Shown here in pieces: positions 10,517 through 22,785 of a stretch of DNA of 26,952 nt (the stretch's first letter is position 1; every line of letters begins with the position of its first letter). The DNA is taken from assembly GCA_018398765.1 (NCBI GenBank), contig JAHBMJ010001081.1:9445-36396 (forward strand). Reading direction: 5' to 3'. The notes beneath the pieces are model-generated. The model had not been told where the DNA came from, did no database searches, and worked only from the letters and a program-made list of their open reading frames with translations. The stretch comes from Chromera velia. Taxonomy: Eukaryota > Sar > Chromeraceae. The position numbers and the translations under genes are program-made.

Positions 10517-10830
10517 GCTGAGCGAAGGAAAGAAGTGTCACAGGCGGGCGAACGGGGTGGTGGAATCAATTGATAGTGGTGGAGACAATCATGGTAGGAC
10601 GTCAAGAACAACATCTGTGCAGTGATACGCAGGAAGAATTTTGCTAGTGCACGGACTCGAAGGCCCATGCAAGTAAGTGTGTTTGAACTCCGATGCGAGG
10701 GCCCTTCTTGTACAGAGCTCCCGCAGAAATCTGCAGGCGGGGAAGCAAAAGTCCAGTGGCCGCCGAAGCCCAACTGGAATGCACACCGGATTCGGATCAT
10801 ATGAATTTGAACGACATTGAATGTTGTTAA

Positions 10831-12075
10831 TCCTGATTGATCTTTTTTTCTCATTTTTAAATTGAATGATACTCCAGATGATGCTTTATTGTAAAATACT
10901 AGTAAACTCATAACTTATATTGTGATTGAAAATCGTATGTCTAGGTATTTCTTCTAATGTTATATATGATTCAGCTGTTATTGAAGGTTGTAACTTCATG
11001 TGGTTGTTTCACAAAATAATATTAAAAAGGGACCAATGATATTAAAATATTTTTTTAAAAAGATAAATGGATAGTAACGGGTAGATAATTTCTCAGATAA
11101 ATAGTAACAAATGAAAATGAAAGGAAAGAAGAAAGAATCTAAAATTAAGATTTTAAAAGGAAAATGATATTTATAGTCTTAGTTAGTAAGTTGTAGAGAA
11201 GAAAATGATCAAAAAAACCGAAAAAAATGGTGTTTCATGGGAGTGAAAGAGATTGAAGAGAAAAAAGAATTAATTGAGGAGGAAGAGAACTTAGAGAAGG
11301 CTTAAGAGAAAAGGTTTTACTACTAGGGGGCCTAAAATTTGAAGAAAAAAAAAGGAACATCACATTATTTTTATGACCACCTCCACTTAATGATAGACAA
11401 GATCGACCACCCGAACACACAGGGAAAGAAAATGGTAGATTTAAGGGGCTTTGCCTAATCCAGGGACCGTCGGAGCTAGTCGGAGCATGTGAAGTGGTTG
11501 GGAAAACTCTAGAACAAAACGCACGACTAGGCAACAGGCATATACCGGCCCCGGCGGGCCCGGCGGTTTGGTCCCGATACAGGACCGGAGATACACCGTG
11601 CACAGAAGAGGACGCGGATGCATTGGGATGGGACGCGGCATGCACTGGCATCGCACGGGCAATCACTGGCATGCATACCGAACCCATACCGAACATATAT
11701 ACCGAACCCTCAAAATCCCTCAATCACTGTTATTAATAATTACGGATTCAAGTTCTGAAGTTCAGGGGAACCAATTCGGCCTATGTAGCTCCTGATCACC
11801 AACCTGATTTGTCGCCAGCCAGCGTGTCAGAGAGGCTGTACATTTACAAACCACACATCACACTTCGCACGTTCCATGTCAACCCTCCCGCGTAGCACTC
11901 GAAAATTGTGCGTCAGACTGAGAGTGTATCACACTCTGCACACAGACAGACGCACTCTTGGCAAGCGAATGAAATAAGTGCGACGACGGTAACAGTATGC
12001 AGGATTCTGAACAGCATTTTATCTCCACCCCAGAGAAGTGAGCTCGAAAGAAAAGCCCACGTGGTATATATATCC
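10831..12075. other. AT-rich spacer upstream of the TRAF-like gene
   Basis: Bases 10800-11450 are strongly AT-rich and purine-biased on the plus strand, unlike the flanking genes. I see no coding region, no clear terminal repeats and no RNA gene. Bases 11530-11710 are GC-richer with a CATACCGAACCCATACCGAACATATATACCGAACCC-type short repeat (ACCGAAC at about 10-15 base spacing). The promoter of the next gene should lie near 11800-12070. Confidence 0.5.
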
Positions 12076-14143
12076 ATGAGTTCGAGTTCTGCCTCTCGCC
12101 GTCTCGGGTTGGACGTCTCCTTCGCCGCTGAGGGCTTTGAGGATCTGGTTAAGGAGGCCCTCTGCCCCGTGTGCTTCGAGTACATGGATGATGCGGCGGA
12201 AGCAGATTGCAGGTCGCACGTCTACTGCCGTCCGTGTCTTCAAACAGTTCTCGATGAACGCCGACCGTGTCCGGAGTGTCGTTATCCCGTGACAAAGATT
12301 GTGCCTGCCCACGTGCGCATTCGGAGCATGATTGAGCGAGTCAAATGGAAGTGTTTGAACTACAAGAGGGGGTGTGAGTTCATAGGCACGAAGAAGGAAC
12401 TGGAGAAACACCTTCAAGAAGATTGCGAAAAGCAGGAGACAGAGTGTCCTTTCGAGGGATGTGAGGAAAAAAACCTCCCAAGTCGCATTTTGGAGCACAG
12501 GAAGGTGTGCCCGTTCCGCTCTGTCCCCTGTGAGCATTGCGCAGAGATTGTCTCCCTGCCGTCAATGGTGGCGCATCTGAGCGTTTGTACAAAGGTCCCC
12601 GTGCCTTGTCCAAACTTCTGCGGAAGGAATCCGGAAAGAGGGCAGATTTCTCTCCACCTCGAAACTGAGTGTGCCGAATCCCTTGTGCCGTGTGAGGTGC
12701 CTGGGTGTGAGACTCGGGTGAAGAGGAAAGAGATGGAAGAGCATGAGGTCACTAACGTACACAAGCACGTGAAACTTATGACGGCCAGAGTTCTCGCGAA
12801 TGAGGTCACAAAGACAACCGCGGACAAAGACGTGCCTCAAGGTCTGTCTGTCTGTCTCTCTCTCTGTCTTTCTGGCTGGCTGGGTGGCTGTCTTTTTTTG
12901 GTTCCGGTCTGGGAAAGGAAAACAATGGAGCTGAGACTGTGGGTTGGAATCTCAACTGCAATTGTTGCACATGAGAATTTTTGTGAGTGAAGATTTCGGT
13001 CGGGAGACCTGCAGTCCTTCGATCCTTCGGCCTCCACCAGGGGACTCCCTACTCATTCTGTTCGCGTCTTTTCTCCTCTTGAGACTTTTTTCTGCGTGAA
13101 ACACATTGCATACACACTGTTGAAGCTTTCGTAGGCGACCTCAGCAGGTAGTTTGATGGGACGTTTTGTGAGCATTGGGGATCTCCAACATCTCTTGCAT
13201 GTTTGCATGAATTTTTCTGTCTGCATGTACATGAATTGAATCGATCCAATCGATCAGACGTCGCGACGATCAAACTGCACATGCCTGGCTTTGAGGCCAA
13301 GGCAAAAGGAATGAAAGCAGGGGAGCAACTGAGGAGCCTTCCGTTCTTCTTTCAGGTCCGTCAACGACTCATGTCAAAATCATTTATGGCATGTGGTAGG
13401 CAGGCATTGGTCTCCATGCAGGGACCTGGATGGATGGCGGAGTCTGAACAGATCTCTGAATTCGGAAATTGATCCGTTACCTCCCACCTACCTTTTCGTC
13501 CCAATCCACTGAGGTTTCAATTTCGCCTCTTATCGCCGTGACGTGTCTTTCTCCCTTCGCCTTCACTAACTCCCTCCCCCTCCCCCGCACTCTCTCCCAA
13601 AAGGCATTCGTCAAAAAAAATCAAGGCCCCATACCCCCCCTCACTCTTGTTTGAACGGATTCCGAATCTCCATTTCCCTAGACAAACTTCATGTGTGTCT
13701 CTTATATCACTTTATGACTTCGACCCATCCACTAACAACAGGTGTTCGCTCTTTCTCCCTTCTCTCTTTCCCGTGATGCCCCTCTCCAGGGTTTCCGCTT
13801 CTGTGTGTCCGTGTACCCAAAAGGTCGCTGGGAATCGAGCCTCATGCCGGGGTGTAGTCCCTGTCCTGAGTACGCGTCTGTATTTCTCGAGAGGGAGGGG
13901 TACGAGAGGGAGTTCACTCTCTCCATAGAGGCTGGATGGCCACGCGTCAGGAGGGAGACTCCTTACGTACATGCTCGGGAGAGCTTGGAATGCGGATGGG
14001 ATTATTTCTGTCCGTCTGAGACTCTCCTGGCTGCCGCAAGACATGCACCAGACAAGACTTTAAAGCTGAGTGTCACCTTGTCTGCACCGTCCTCCAACTG
14101 CCAGTCGTGGGTGATCAGGGGGTACGGGGAGGTCCCTGACTGA
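12076..14143 (+). CDS. TRAF-like protein: RING finger, TRAF-type zinc fingers, MATH domain
   Basis: A likely E3 ubiquitin ligase or signalling adaptor. Exons 12076-12841, 13258-13355 and 13790-14143 (phases 1 and 0; donors GTCTGT and GTCCGT) give 405 aa. The Met at 12076 is preferred because it immediately precedes the RING domain. RING: C30-x2-C33-x11-C45-x2-H48-x2-C51-x2-C54-x10-C65-x2-C68, complete. Residues 90-235 hold several TRAF-type zinc fingers (CxYKRGC, CPFEGCEEK, CPFRSVPCEHC, CPNFCG, CEVPGC, each followed by paired His/Cys). The C-terminus (about 257-400) reads as a MATH/TRAF-C domain split by the second intron: GEQLRSLPFFFQ then GFRFCVSVYPKGR, PEYASVFLE and a basic/aromatic end. 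No coiled coil of the animal TRAF-N kind is evident between fingers and MATH. The domain order matches the classical TRAF layout. Substrate unknown. Confidence 0.88.
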
Positions 14144-15527
14144 CTGCATGGCTGCACGGGGAGATGGAGGGAAAGAAGTTGGACAAATTTGAAGGCGGGA
14201 TTTAATAATCAATTGGCGGGGGGGCGAGCTAGGGAAGTTTACAGTCTCGATTGCGTTCCTGTAGACAGACGCTCGATCCAGGACGGATCGACCTGGGTCG
14301 TTGGTCAGTCTTCGAAGAGAGAGGGAGAGGGGAGGGCGGGAATGGCGGAGGGGCTTCATCCTCCTCGTAGATCTGTTGGGTTCTCTGCACTCTGCGTGAG
14401 AGACATCCAGCGTGATGCTGTGAGTGGCTAGGTGGCCATCACAATCTCATAGGAAGGACGTTGGTGGAATTCGTGAAACGTGAAAATGGCTTAGCAGATG
14501 TGCAGGCTGACAGTGCAGCATGACGCGCTGTTTGGCACATGTGCATGAGTGCGTATGCATGCTGAGGCTAGTGCTGAGGGGCATTATCCCGGGCATATCA
14601 AATGATGCTTCATTTTAAAAAAAGAATTCATTCATTTACGATTTCTTTCTCACCGAACAATAAAGTAGATATCGCAGTACATTCAAAAGACTGATGCACT
14701 ACACCTGATACATGAAAAAAACTAGTATACACTAGGCAGCGGTTTTAAGAGTAACTTTGATGGTTTGAAATGAGGGCTCATCTACTAAATTACATTTTGA
14801 AAAGCAGTTTCTTTGAACGAGCAGTAACCGTTATACACTAGGCCGCTTCGCGGCCTAGCATAACCGTTATAAATCGCCGCGCCTAGATAAATAACCGTTA
14901 TACTAGCCGTTCTACAGCCCAAAGCCGTGCACACTACTGTATAAAGCAAGTTTTGAGTTTACCGGATATTTTAGTTTAGATCAAACTCGGAGTTTGTCCG
15001 CCGGCCCAGCGGATGCCATGCATGGCCTCCGCGTGGCCAGAGATGTTAAATTGATTTAGCACTAAAGCTAAACCAAAAAAGAGCTTTTGACTGGCTGATT
15101 GGCTGAAGTTAATCAAATACTCAAACATGTTTCTTACGATGCTAAATCAAAATTTATCTCTTCAAAAAGTTAAAAAGCTTGTTTTCTAAGGGAAAATAAC
15201 AAAAAAAAAATTGTTTTTCTTCCCAGGGGGGGCCTTTTGCCCCCCCCCCGACCAGTGTACTATACACTTGGATTTTAGGTATGAAATCTACTAATAGTAT
15301 CAAAGAAAAGTTTGTACATTATATATTTCTTACTACAATGATTCATAATAATAATGATTCATAAAACTTGAAACATGATTCAAACATCTATAAAGTCTTA
15401 CTTTTTGTTCTTTGGAAGTCAGAACCAGAGACCCTGATAGCGGTGAAATCTGTCACGGTAAATATACTTTAAATCAGTATAAATTCAGGTTGCAACCATT
15501 TTCTTTCAATGATTCTACTTGGACCAA
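14144..15527. other. AT-rich spacer between two convergent genes
   Basis: Downstream of the TRAF-like gene (plus) and of the secreted-protein gene (minus), so both 3' ends face it. 14590-15500 is AT-rich with no coding region. It contains a GC-rich hairpin (14838-14858) set among three copies of TAACCGTTAT (14825, 14861, 14892), a G-run/C-run pair flanking CCTTTTG (15226-15249), and an inverted pair around GATTTAGCA (15052) and TGCTAAATC (15140). These look like transposon debris, but I cannot name a family. Confidence 0.5.
14838..14858. repeat. Perfect 9-bp-stem hairpin
   Basis: CTAGGCCGC - TTC - GCGGCCTAG is a perfect inverted repeat with a 3-nt loop. It is GC-rich inside AT-rich DNA and is flanked on both sides by TAACCGTTAT. 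Confidence 0.9.
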
Positions 15528-18500
15528 CTACTTAGGCAAGTAGGCCTTTGCCATTTGTGCCCAGCGCCTCTTTCTCGAAAAGTTGTTGAACCACCCGGTA
15601 GTCTCCTTCCCAGTACACCCCAATCGGAGTTTCTCTTTCGCTTCCGAAACCGACTGGAAATACTTTGCAAATTCGTCCGAGTCGAAACTTTTCCCCTTCT
15701 TTTTTGCCACGACCACTGATTCGTGTACCATCAGTTTCTCAAGCTCTCTGTAAATCGGCCAACACCCAGCGTGTGCAAAGTAACACACGGATGCGAAATT
15801 CACTTCTGGCTGCTTTGGCTTGGGGTCCAAAGACATGTCTACTTTCGGAATGGGCTTACTCAAGTCCTGAGGCTTTAAGCCGTTGTCCGTCTCCTCCTTC
15901 CATCTCTTTCCCTCATCCTCCCACCACTTGTCGATCACTTTCACTGCCCTCTCCTGAACTCCGAAACTCGCCGCACGGGCTGCTTCCCTTGTCACTGCAG
16001 CAGCCCAATGGGCAGCTACATCTCTACTAAACATGAAGGACAACGGCAGCCCCCCTTCAAGCCCCCCTTTCAGTTTCTTCTTCTCGCTCCTGTCCAGATA
16101 TCCGTATACTGCCTTCTGCAGTACAGGCCAAGCGCCCAAAGAAGGGCAGATATCAACCAACGAATTCACTTTCGACAACGGTGCGTCGGGGCCGCCTGTT
16201 GAAAACCTTTTCTCTTGGATCAAATCCCACCCATCCGAATTTGTATCAGCAAACGCGTCTGCTACCACCTCGCATGCAGGCGCCCTTTTCGCCCTCATCC
16301 TCTCGATTAATTTGACTGCGTTGTCGATGTCCGGATAACCCAAGGCGGGATCATCCGCAATGCCCTCGAGGATGCGAAGACTGGATGATGCAGGGTCTGC
16401 TAAGCAGGTACAGGCCTTCTTTGCACTTTCACTGGGGTTCTCCCCTCCCTTTAGGGCCGCAGGCAATGCCTTCGCAACCACAGCTGCAGCCCCCTCCATT
16501 ACGCGCACCATCTCCCCCGGCCAGTCGAGCGCCTCTCCCGCGGGTTGCAGAGCGCTCTGTGGGAATTTCAATACTGATGTGGTGGCCAGGGAGAACGAAT
16601 CCAGGCCTGCTTCACGAGCGAAGGCTGCGGTGTTGCAGATCACTTTGGTCGGAAGCCACGCCCCTCGGGTGACCCTTATACTGTCCCTGGTCCACCCTTC
16701 CATCTCAATGAAGTCCTGTGGAGAAGAAAGAGACAGACAGACAGACAGAACTTTTCTTCTTTCATCTTCCACCCGCCCGAGTGCAATGAAGTCCCGTGAA
16801 AAGGAAAGAGAGGAAATTTGCGTCCAAGCAAGATCGCAAGAACAAAAGTGAGCATGGATGCATACGAAGGGTTGGTCGGTCTAAGTTTTCTGCATGAAGA
16901 GAGAAATCTCCATCAATCTGAAGTTGACGCTGATATCCGGATTAGCAGACAGACGATATGTGTCCTTCTTTCCTGACCAGTCTTCTCAGAAACACTGTAT
17001 GCTTCCTTCCTTCCTTCATTCTTTTGATGTGCATTTAAAAAGACACACAGATAGATAAACAGCGAAGCAGAGAGCAAGAAAAAGGCAAAGACAAAAACAC
17101 AAGCAGGCACAGATGGAAGAACCGGGTGACTAATGAGGCCTCTCCTACAAATCAACAAAGCAGAATGCTTGACTTACACGTTGGCAGACTGATTGTCGGT
17201 GTGTTTGCCTGCCTGGCTGAATTGACTGACCTTGACTGCGTCACATCTCATGAAGCCCTTGCAGTCTTGTATGAGGTCTCCCACAGACAGGTCTTTCAGC
17301 ATGACCCTGAGGTCTTTTTTCCTCTCAAAGAACTGATCTGCCACGTCCTTAATGAACTCAGCGAACACATAGGACTTTCCTTTGTCCTCTAGTGCCTTCT
17401 CCACCTTTCTCTCGCGTAGAACGTCAACATACGCAGCGACCATCAATGGCAGCTGACCGTGGCAGGAGCCCAGCATAGGCTTTGATGCCACAATGAGAGC
17501 CTCCGGTCCTTCGTACCAACTCACTGTGGCGATGCCCCGATAAAGAGCCCGGAGGACGAGACCGCCTGCAAGAAGATACAGATAGAGCGCATGAGATCAA
17601 AGAAGAAAGCTTACAATGCACACACGAGTAGAGAAAGGGCGGGAAAATCGGAAGAGTTACAAGAAAGAACCCGAGACATTCATTATTCGCCTACGAGAAA
17701 CCTACATGTACGCAAAAAGAGGCACAGTCCCATATATAGAGAGAAAAGCATTGGACTGACTCACATGGGTTTTTGTCTTCTGCTTTGACGTCCACTTTTT
17801 CGTCCTTTCCCGAGACCGGGTTGTGCCACATGCCCCCCTCTGCAATCGTCTGGTACCCAGCCTTTGTCTCTGCGAACTTTCCGATCAACTTCTCCACCTG
17901 CCTCTCCGTCAGGGCATTCGGACCTTTGTCATCCGTCTTCACCGTCGCCTGCAGGCAGAGTTGAAGAGGGAAGACGCGTGGAAAGAATGTGAAGTTTCTT
18001 CTTTCGAGTTTGTCCAGCTTGGAATCCAGGAATACAGTCTTTGGTTTAGGACTTAAGACAATCCATAGTATGTTTTGACCATCGACTTCAATTCCAAAAT
18101 ATATAAATTCCTTAGAGACCCCATGCACCCCTTGCTCTTCTCCCTGTTCTCAGAGTCTGCATGGCTAAACATCGTCCTCTTCTTTGCGCTTTTCACTTCG
18201 ATTGTTTTCTTTGTCTTCTTCCTATTCGATGTTCTGCACATCAGTGTCCCGAGCACCCTAGTACACGCACCCATCACCCACACAACGCTTTTCGTTCAGT
18301 CATCCACCCAGGTCCACTAGCTCCATAGGGAGTCATACGTATATAAAATACGTGCAGCCCGGAAACCAGTTAATTGATTCCTCCTAACTCGAAAGAAAGA
18401 CACTGCTGATGAAACACAGTTACGAGGTATGCGTATGAATGTCGATCTCTCTGTGTTCATGCATGCACTTATGGCGCGAATCGTCATGACGATAGTGACG

Positions 18501-18857
18501 TTTGGTCTGCAAGGAGGAAGAGAACGCCCGTCAACTTACCATTTGCTTGAGGAACTGTGCAAGTCCCCTGCTTTCTTTGAAGGGGAGCTGGAGCTCCTCC
18601 GTCTCCAGTTCCTTCAGAGTGGACTCAAAAAGTTCAACTTCATCCTTTGAGAGCAACACGCAATGAAGGCCTAAGTACTTCTCCAACGTGCCCAAATCGG
18701 CACTCTTCAGCTTCTCCTTCTCTTCTAGAACCGCATCTGATGATCTGAACTCATCTCTTTTTGCAGTACGAAGAGCACCTGTTTGAGAAGGAGAAGAAAC
18801 GATGTACAAAAGAAAAAGGCCTAGGCCAGCCGTCCAGGGCTTCAGCTGGAAGAACAT
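15528..18857 (-). CDS. Predicted secreted protein of unknown function
   Basis: Minus-strand exons: 18857-18540, 17948-17765, 17565-17231 and 16715-15528. Phases (0, 1, 0) match at all junctions; donors are GTAAGT, GTGAGT and GTCAGT, acceptors all CAG. The total is 674 aa. The first exon opens with a clear signal peptide: LKPW, then the hydrophobic core AGLGLFLLYIV, then SSPSQTGA as likely cleavage region. The rest is mostly helical and charged, with no membrane span. Exon 2 carries GYQTIAEGGMWHNP; exon 3 carries VSWYEGPEALIVASKP and a Lys-rich helix; the long last exon has CYFAHAGCWPIYREL and ends with a basic tail (NNFSRKRRWAQMAKAYLPK). Cysteines are few and scattered. I recognise no family. 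It is divergent to the gene at 19558, which is also predicted to enter the secretory pathway. Confidence 0.75.
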
Positions 18858-19557
18858 GGCGAAGGAATCTTGATCAGCTGCAAGTTCTCTAGTTCCCTTC
18901 CGAGGCCGTCAAGGTGCTATAAACTGAACCGAATAAACGCCGGGTGCACAAACACTGCAAATCGAAACGTCCGGATCGATCTGATTGAAGCGCGCATGCA
19001 TGTACAAATTAATTTTCTTCGGCTGATCGAGAATCATATATATATGCATGCCGGGAAAAAAAAAAAAAATCAATGCAAATCGCGTATATACGTGTTCACA
19101 TATACAGAGCATTACAGAGCAACATGCACCCGCGCGCCGCCGCGCATACATTCGAGCGGCGCCGCCATGCAGGCCACCGCGGCGCCACACCTCAATCATA
19201 AGCTAGGTGGTAATGGAGGATATCAACCCCCAGAAAGAATGTGATTGCATTATCGATGTAACAGTCGACCGAAAGTCATGCAAGACGCCACCAAGATATC
19301 GAGCTGATGCCTGCATTGATCTACGTGAAGACGTCAATCATTCCCGTCACTGATTTTGCAATTGGATGTTGCTCGGCGGCGTCCGTCAGGTCTCCAGGAT
19401 ACTTTCAGCTAGAGTGCTTGGCCCGTGCCTTCTCGCAGCTTGTATGGACGAGGCCTCGATGGTGTGAGGCGAACGCACAAAAAACTGCCTGGCCTTCGAC
19501 GAGGACCCTCTCCCTGTCCCTTTTTCCCGGCGATTTCTTTCAGAGTTCCGAATCCCG
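18858..19557. promoter_or_regulatory. Divergent intergenic spacer
   Basis: Shared upstream region of two divergent genes. It has ATATATATATGCATGC near 19037, a run of 13 A at about 19056, and a short GC-rich block with GGCGCCGCC near 19155. An open frame at 19307-19573 shows no motif and is more likely 5' untranslated sequence of the plus-strand gene. No promoter element can be assigned with confidence. Confidence 0.4.
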
Positions 19558-21316
19558 ATGTACAGCTTTTTAATCGTGTTCCCTTTGTTAACATGCTTCT
19601 TCTCCTCACCACTTCCGTACCATAAAACTGTGGCCCTCGGACAATCTCCGCCATCGGAAGAGGACATCGGGGACGATCTGTTGACTCCCGAAGACTTGTG
19701 GGCAGATGATGCTGTGTATGACGATCCAGGACCGAACGAGACGGGAGACGGGGAGGGAGAGCAGGAGACGGGAGAGGATGAGAGGCAGTCTCAAGAGGCA
19801 GAAGAAAGGGGGGGGAAGGAAGACGTGACCTCACGGAATTCAAAACGACGGCCGGTGGGGAGATACGGCCGCCGTGTGAAGAGATTTCACTTAAGAAAAG
19901 ACGCCCACGATGACTTCAAATGTTCCAGAGCTGTCTCCAGATGGGTGCGGAGTTCCATCAAAGAGGTAATTATGTTGTTGGTTTGCTCTCTTCTCTTTGC
20001 TGCTTGGTTTCCTTCTTTATTCCTTCCTATTTTTGGCTTTCCCTTGCTCTTCCCTTTTCTCTTGCCTTTCCCTTTTTTGCTTCCCCCCATGGCGTCCTTT
20101 GTGTCGCTCTTTCTCCAAAGAAGAAATACCGGACGCAGACATGGGACTTGTCTATGAGTCAGGCTGACTGTATTCTTGGCCGTTCGAAGAAGAGGACAGA
20201 GGGAACAGGGGCAAAAGAAAACAGATTTGCGGAAAAATAGCCACCCGTCTTACTTTCCAAAGGTTAATCAATGAAATCACATTACTACTGTAACAAAAAA
20301 TCACCCCCCCTTTCCGAAACACCTCATCGAACCCGCCTTGCACCCTCCCTCTGCCCCCCCCCCTCCATCGATTGCAGCACATCTTTCCGAAAGTCGCGGA
20401 GATCTCACAAGACGGGGGATTCGACTGGCCCCGTTCGTGTCCGTGGGACCCGGCAAGGGACGCGTTTTCGTTCCAGGAAGACGCGAAGACACATGTGAGT
20501 GCCTACCTAATTCATTTTGTTTGTTTGTTTGTTTGTTTGTTTGTTTCTCTATCGCTACCTCTATCTATCTACCAAACAATCTGTCCATCTTGTCTGTTTC
20601 TGATTTTCATCCGCACACTGACATTTGCAGACTCGTTTCTGAGAGTGCTGGCCTCTGATTGGACAGTGTACACGTGCATGCTCCTTCGATCCTGTCCCCA
20701 CCTCCAGACTGCGTGCGTGCCGCACGTACGCCGTGTGAAGCGAGGAAGAAAACTATTCCGAGACAGATATTCATTGGGGGCATCGATTCCTGCATGCATC
20801 CATCCATCCATGCACACATCCATGCATGCATCCATCCATCCACGCACACATCCATGCATGCATCCATCCATCCATGCACACATCCATGCATGCATGCTTG
20901 CTTGCAGGTGCGCCCTGGTCACTGGGAGTGCGGGCTCTGTAAGAAGGTTTTCAAAAACGAATTCTACCTGGACCTGCACATGGACAGGAAACACCTCGAT
21001 GGGGTCGGTCGGTCGGTCTAGACAGGCACTTGGTTGGTTGGGCTGATGGTTGAACTGGAGAGAACAGCTTTCTCGGGTTGGTTGGGCTGATGGTTGAACC
21101 GGAGAGAACAGCTTTCTCGGGAAGATGAATACAGTACATCATACGGCGAATGGAGTGTGACTGTGGGAAGATGAAGCGAGACTGTCTCGTTGCCTGTTGA
21201 GAGGGACCACGAGGAGAAGTGAGGAGAAGAGTTGCGACCCCTCCAACAGATCTTTTCCCGTTCTAAGGACGTTCTGGTTTTCTTCTGTTCCTATGATTTC
21301 TCTGAGTTCACTCAGA

Positions 21317-21361
<45 letters not shown>

Positions 21362-22719
21362 GCATGTCCCTGCAGGTTTTTGCAACCCCCGAGCCGGTGT
21401 GTCTGGAGGACTACTGTGAAATCTTCGACGTCTGCTCAGGGCCCCATAGACTTCCTCAGGGGTCCTCTATTCCTCAGGCAGTCGCGCAGTTGAAGCAGGA
21501 GGAGCCGGGTCGGTCAGCAGAATGAATGATGAAAGCAGGACTGATTGATTAAAATGTGGTGGTGCATTTTGGTCTATTGCTTTCCTTTTGGAGTGGGGGG
21601 AGACTCGGAAGTGTAGCGCTCTCTCTCTACTCTTCGCTCTGATCTGATCTGCCTTCTATCTGTGGTGGTATCAACAGGAGTCTAGTTGGAACTTCTTTTG
21701 ATGGGCAGACGATCTTTCTCTGAATTGATTGATACGTGCATGCCTTTCGTGGGAGGGACACCCTGAATGCCTTCCTGGCCTCCGGCTTCCTTCCTACTTC
21801 TTTGTTCTCTGTTCTTTTGTCGTGCCGTTTTGTCGCGCTTTTCCGAACCAACGCTTTGTCTTCATTCTGTAAGTTGTGAAGTTCTGGGCTGACATGCAAG
21901 GACAGTTTTGGGATGAATGAATGAATAAATGAATGTACAGCCGCTGTCTCTCTGTCGCTGTTTCATTTCTCCAAGTGCACACACACTGGTTGTCATGTGC
22001 GCACGCTTTTGAACGTCTGCATCTCCAATTGCGTCTCCCTCCCTCCCTCCGGGTCTTGTCGATAACTGCCGAGCAGCCTGCAATGATGAGCGGCTGGAAA
22101 ATGCACGGCGGCTCTGCGAGGAGACGGCAAATCTCTGCTTTCCCCTCAAATCGAAGGGAAGACTTCTGAACGGTGGGCTCCAAAGTGAAAGCTTTATGCG
22201 GAAGGAAGCCTTTGTTCTTGAACGTTGTTTGCTTGCGTTAGTAGGGGAAGAGTGAACGGTAGGAAGAGTAAGCCCTCTCAGAGAGACGAGAGGTCGCTTG
22301 TTTTTTTTTTTGCTCGGAGATTTTTGCATGACTGGCATTTCTGGGGTCTGACAAAGGGGGGGGCTTTCGCGTTTTTCTTGTCATTACAGTGGAAACACAC
22401 GTGCACCGTGCACTCTCTCGTACGTTTTCTTCCTTCTTTTTTGCTCATCCATGATGTGTTTCAATAACATTAATCGACCTAATGGAAGAAAGAAAGAAGG
22501 CTCTTGGTGGGTGGAGAGCCGAGACATGCAATTGTTGCGGCATGGAAGAGAGAACGAAACCCCACAAGCATGTTGTTTCTTTGGAGCCGTGCCAGCAATC
22601 CTTTCTCCCAGACCCCCACTCACTCTTCCTTCCTTTCTTTTTTCCTACCTTCCTTCCTTCCTTCCTTCCTTCCTTCCTTGCCTCCTTCCTTCCTTCCCTC
22701 CTTTCTTTCTTTCTTTCTT

Positions 22720-22785
<66 letters not shown>

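Noticed and set aside
12414..12827. Minus-strand frames over the TRAF-like gene
   Set aside because: Antisense to well-supported RING and TRAF zinc fingers.
15223..15250. G-run/C-run hairpin as a terminator
   Set aside because: Looks terminator-like by bacterial rules, but the window is eukaryotic and no gene ends there.
20629..20760. Possible exon after TTTGCAG at 20628
   Set aside because: With the phase set by exon 2 it hits TGA within four codons; the acceptor at 20907 restores the finger.
20760..20900. CRISPR-like spaced repeats
   Set aside because: Repeats are contiguous with no unique spacers; this is a eukaryotic minisatellite.
20659..20907. Ile/His/Ala-rich frame in the CATCCATC repeats as coding exon
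   Set aside because: It is minisatellite; exon 2 joins exon 3 at 20908 in phase without it.
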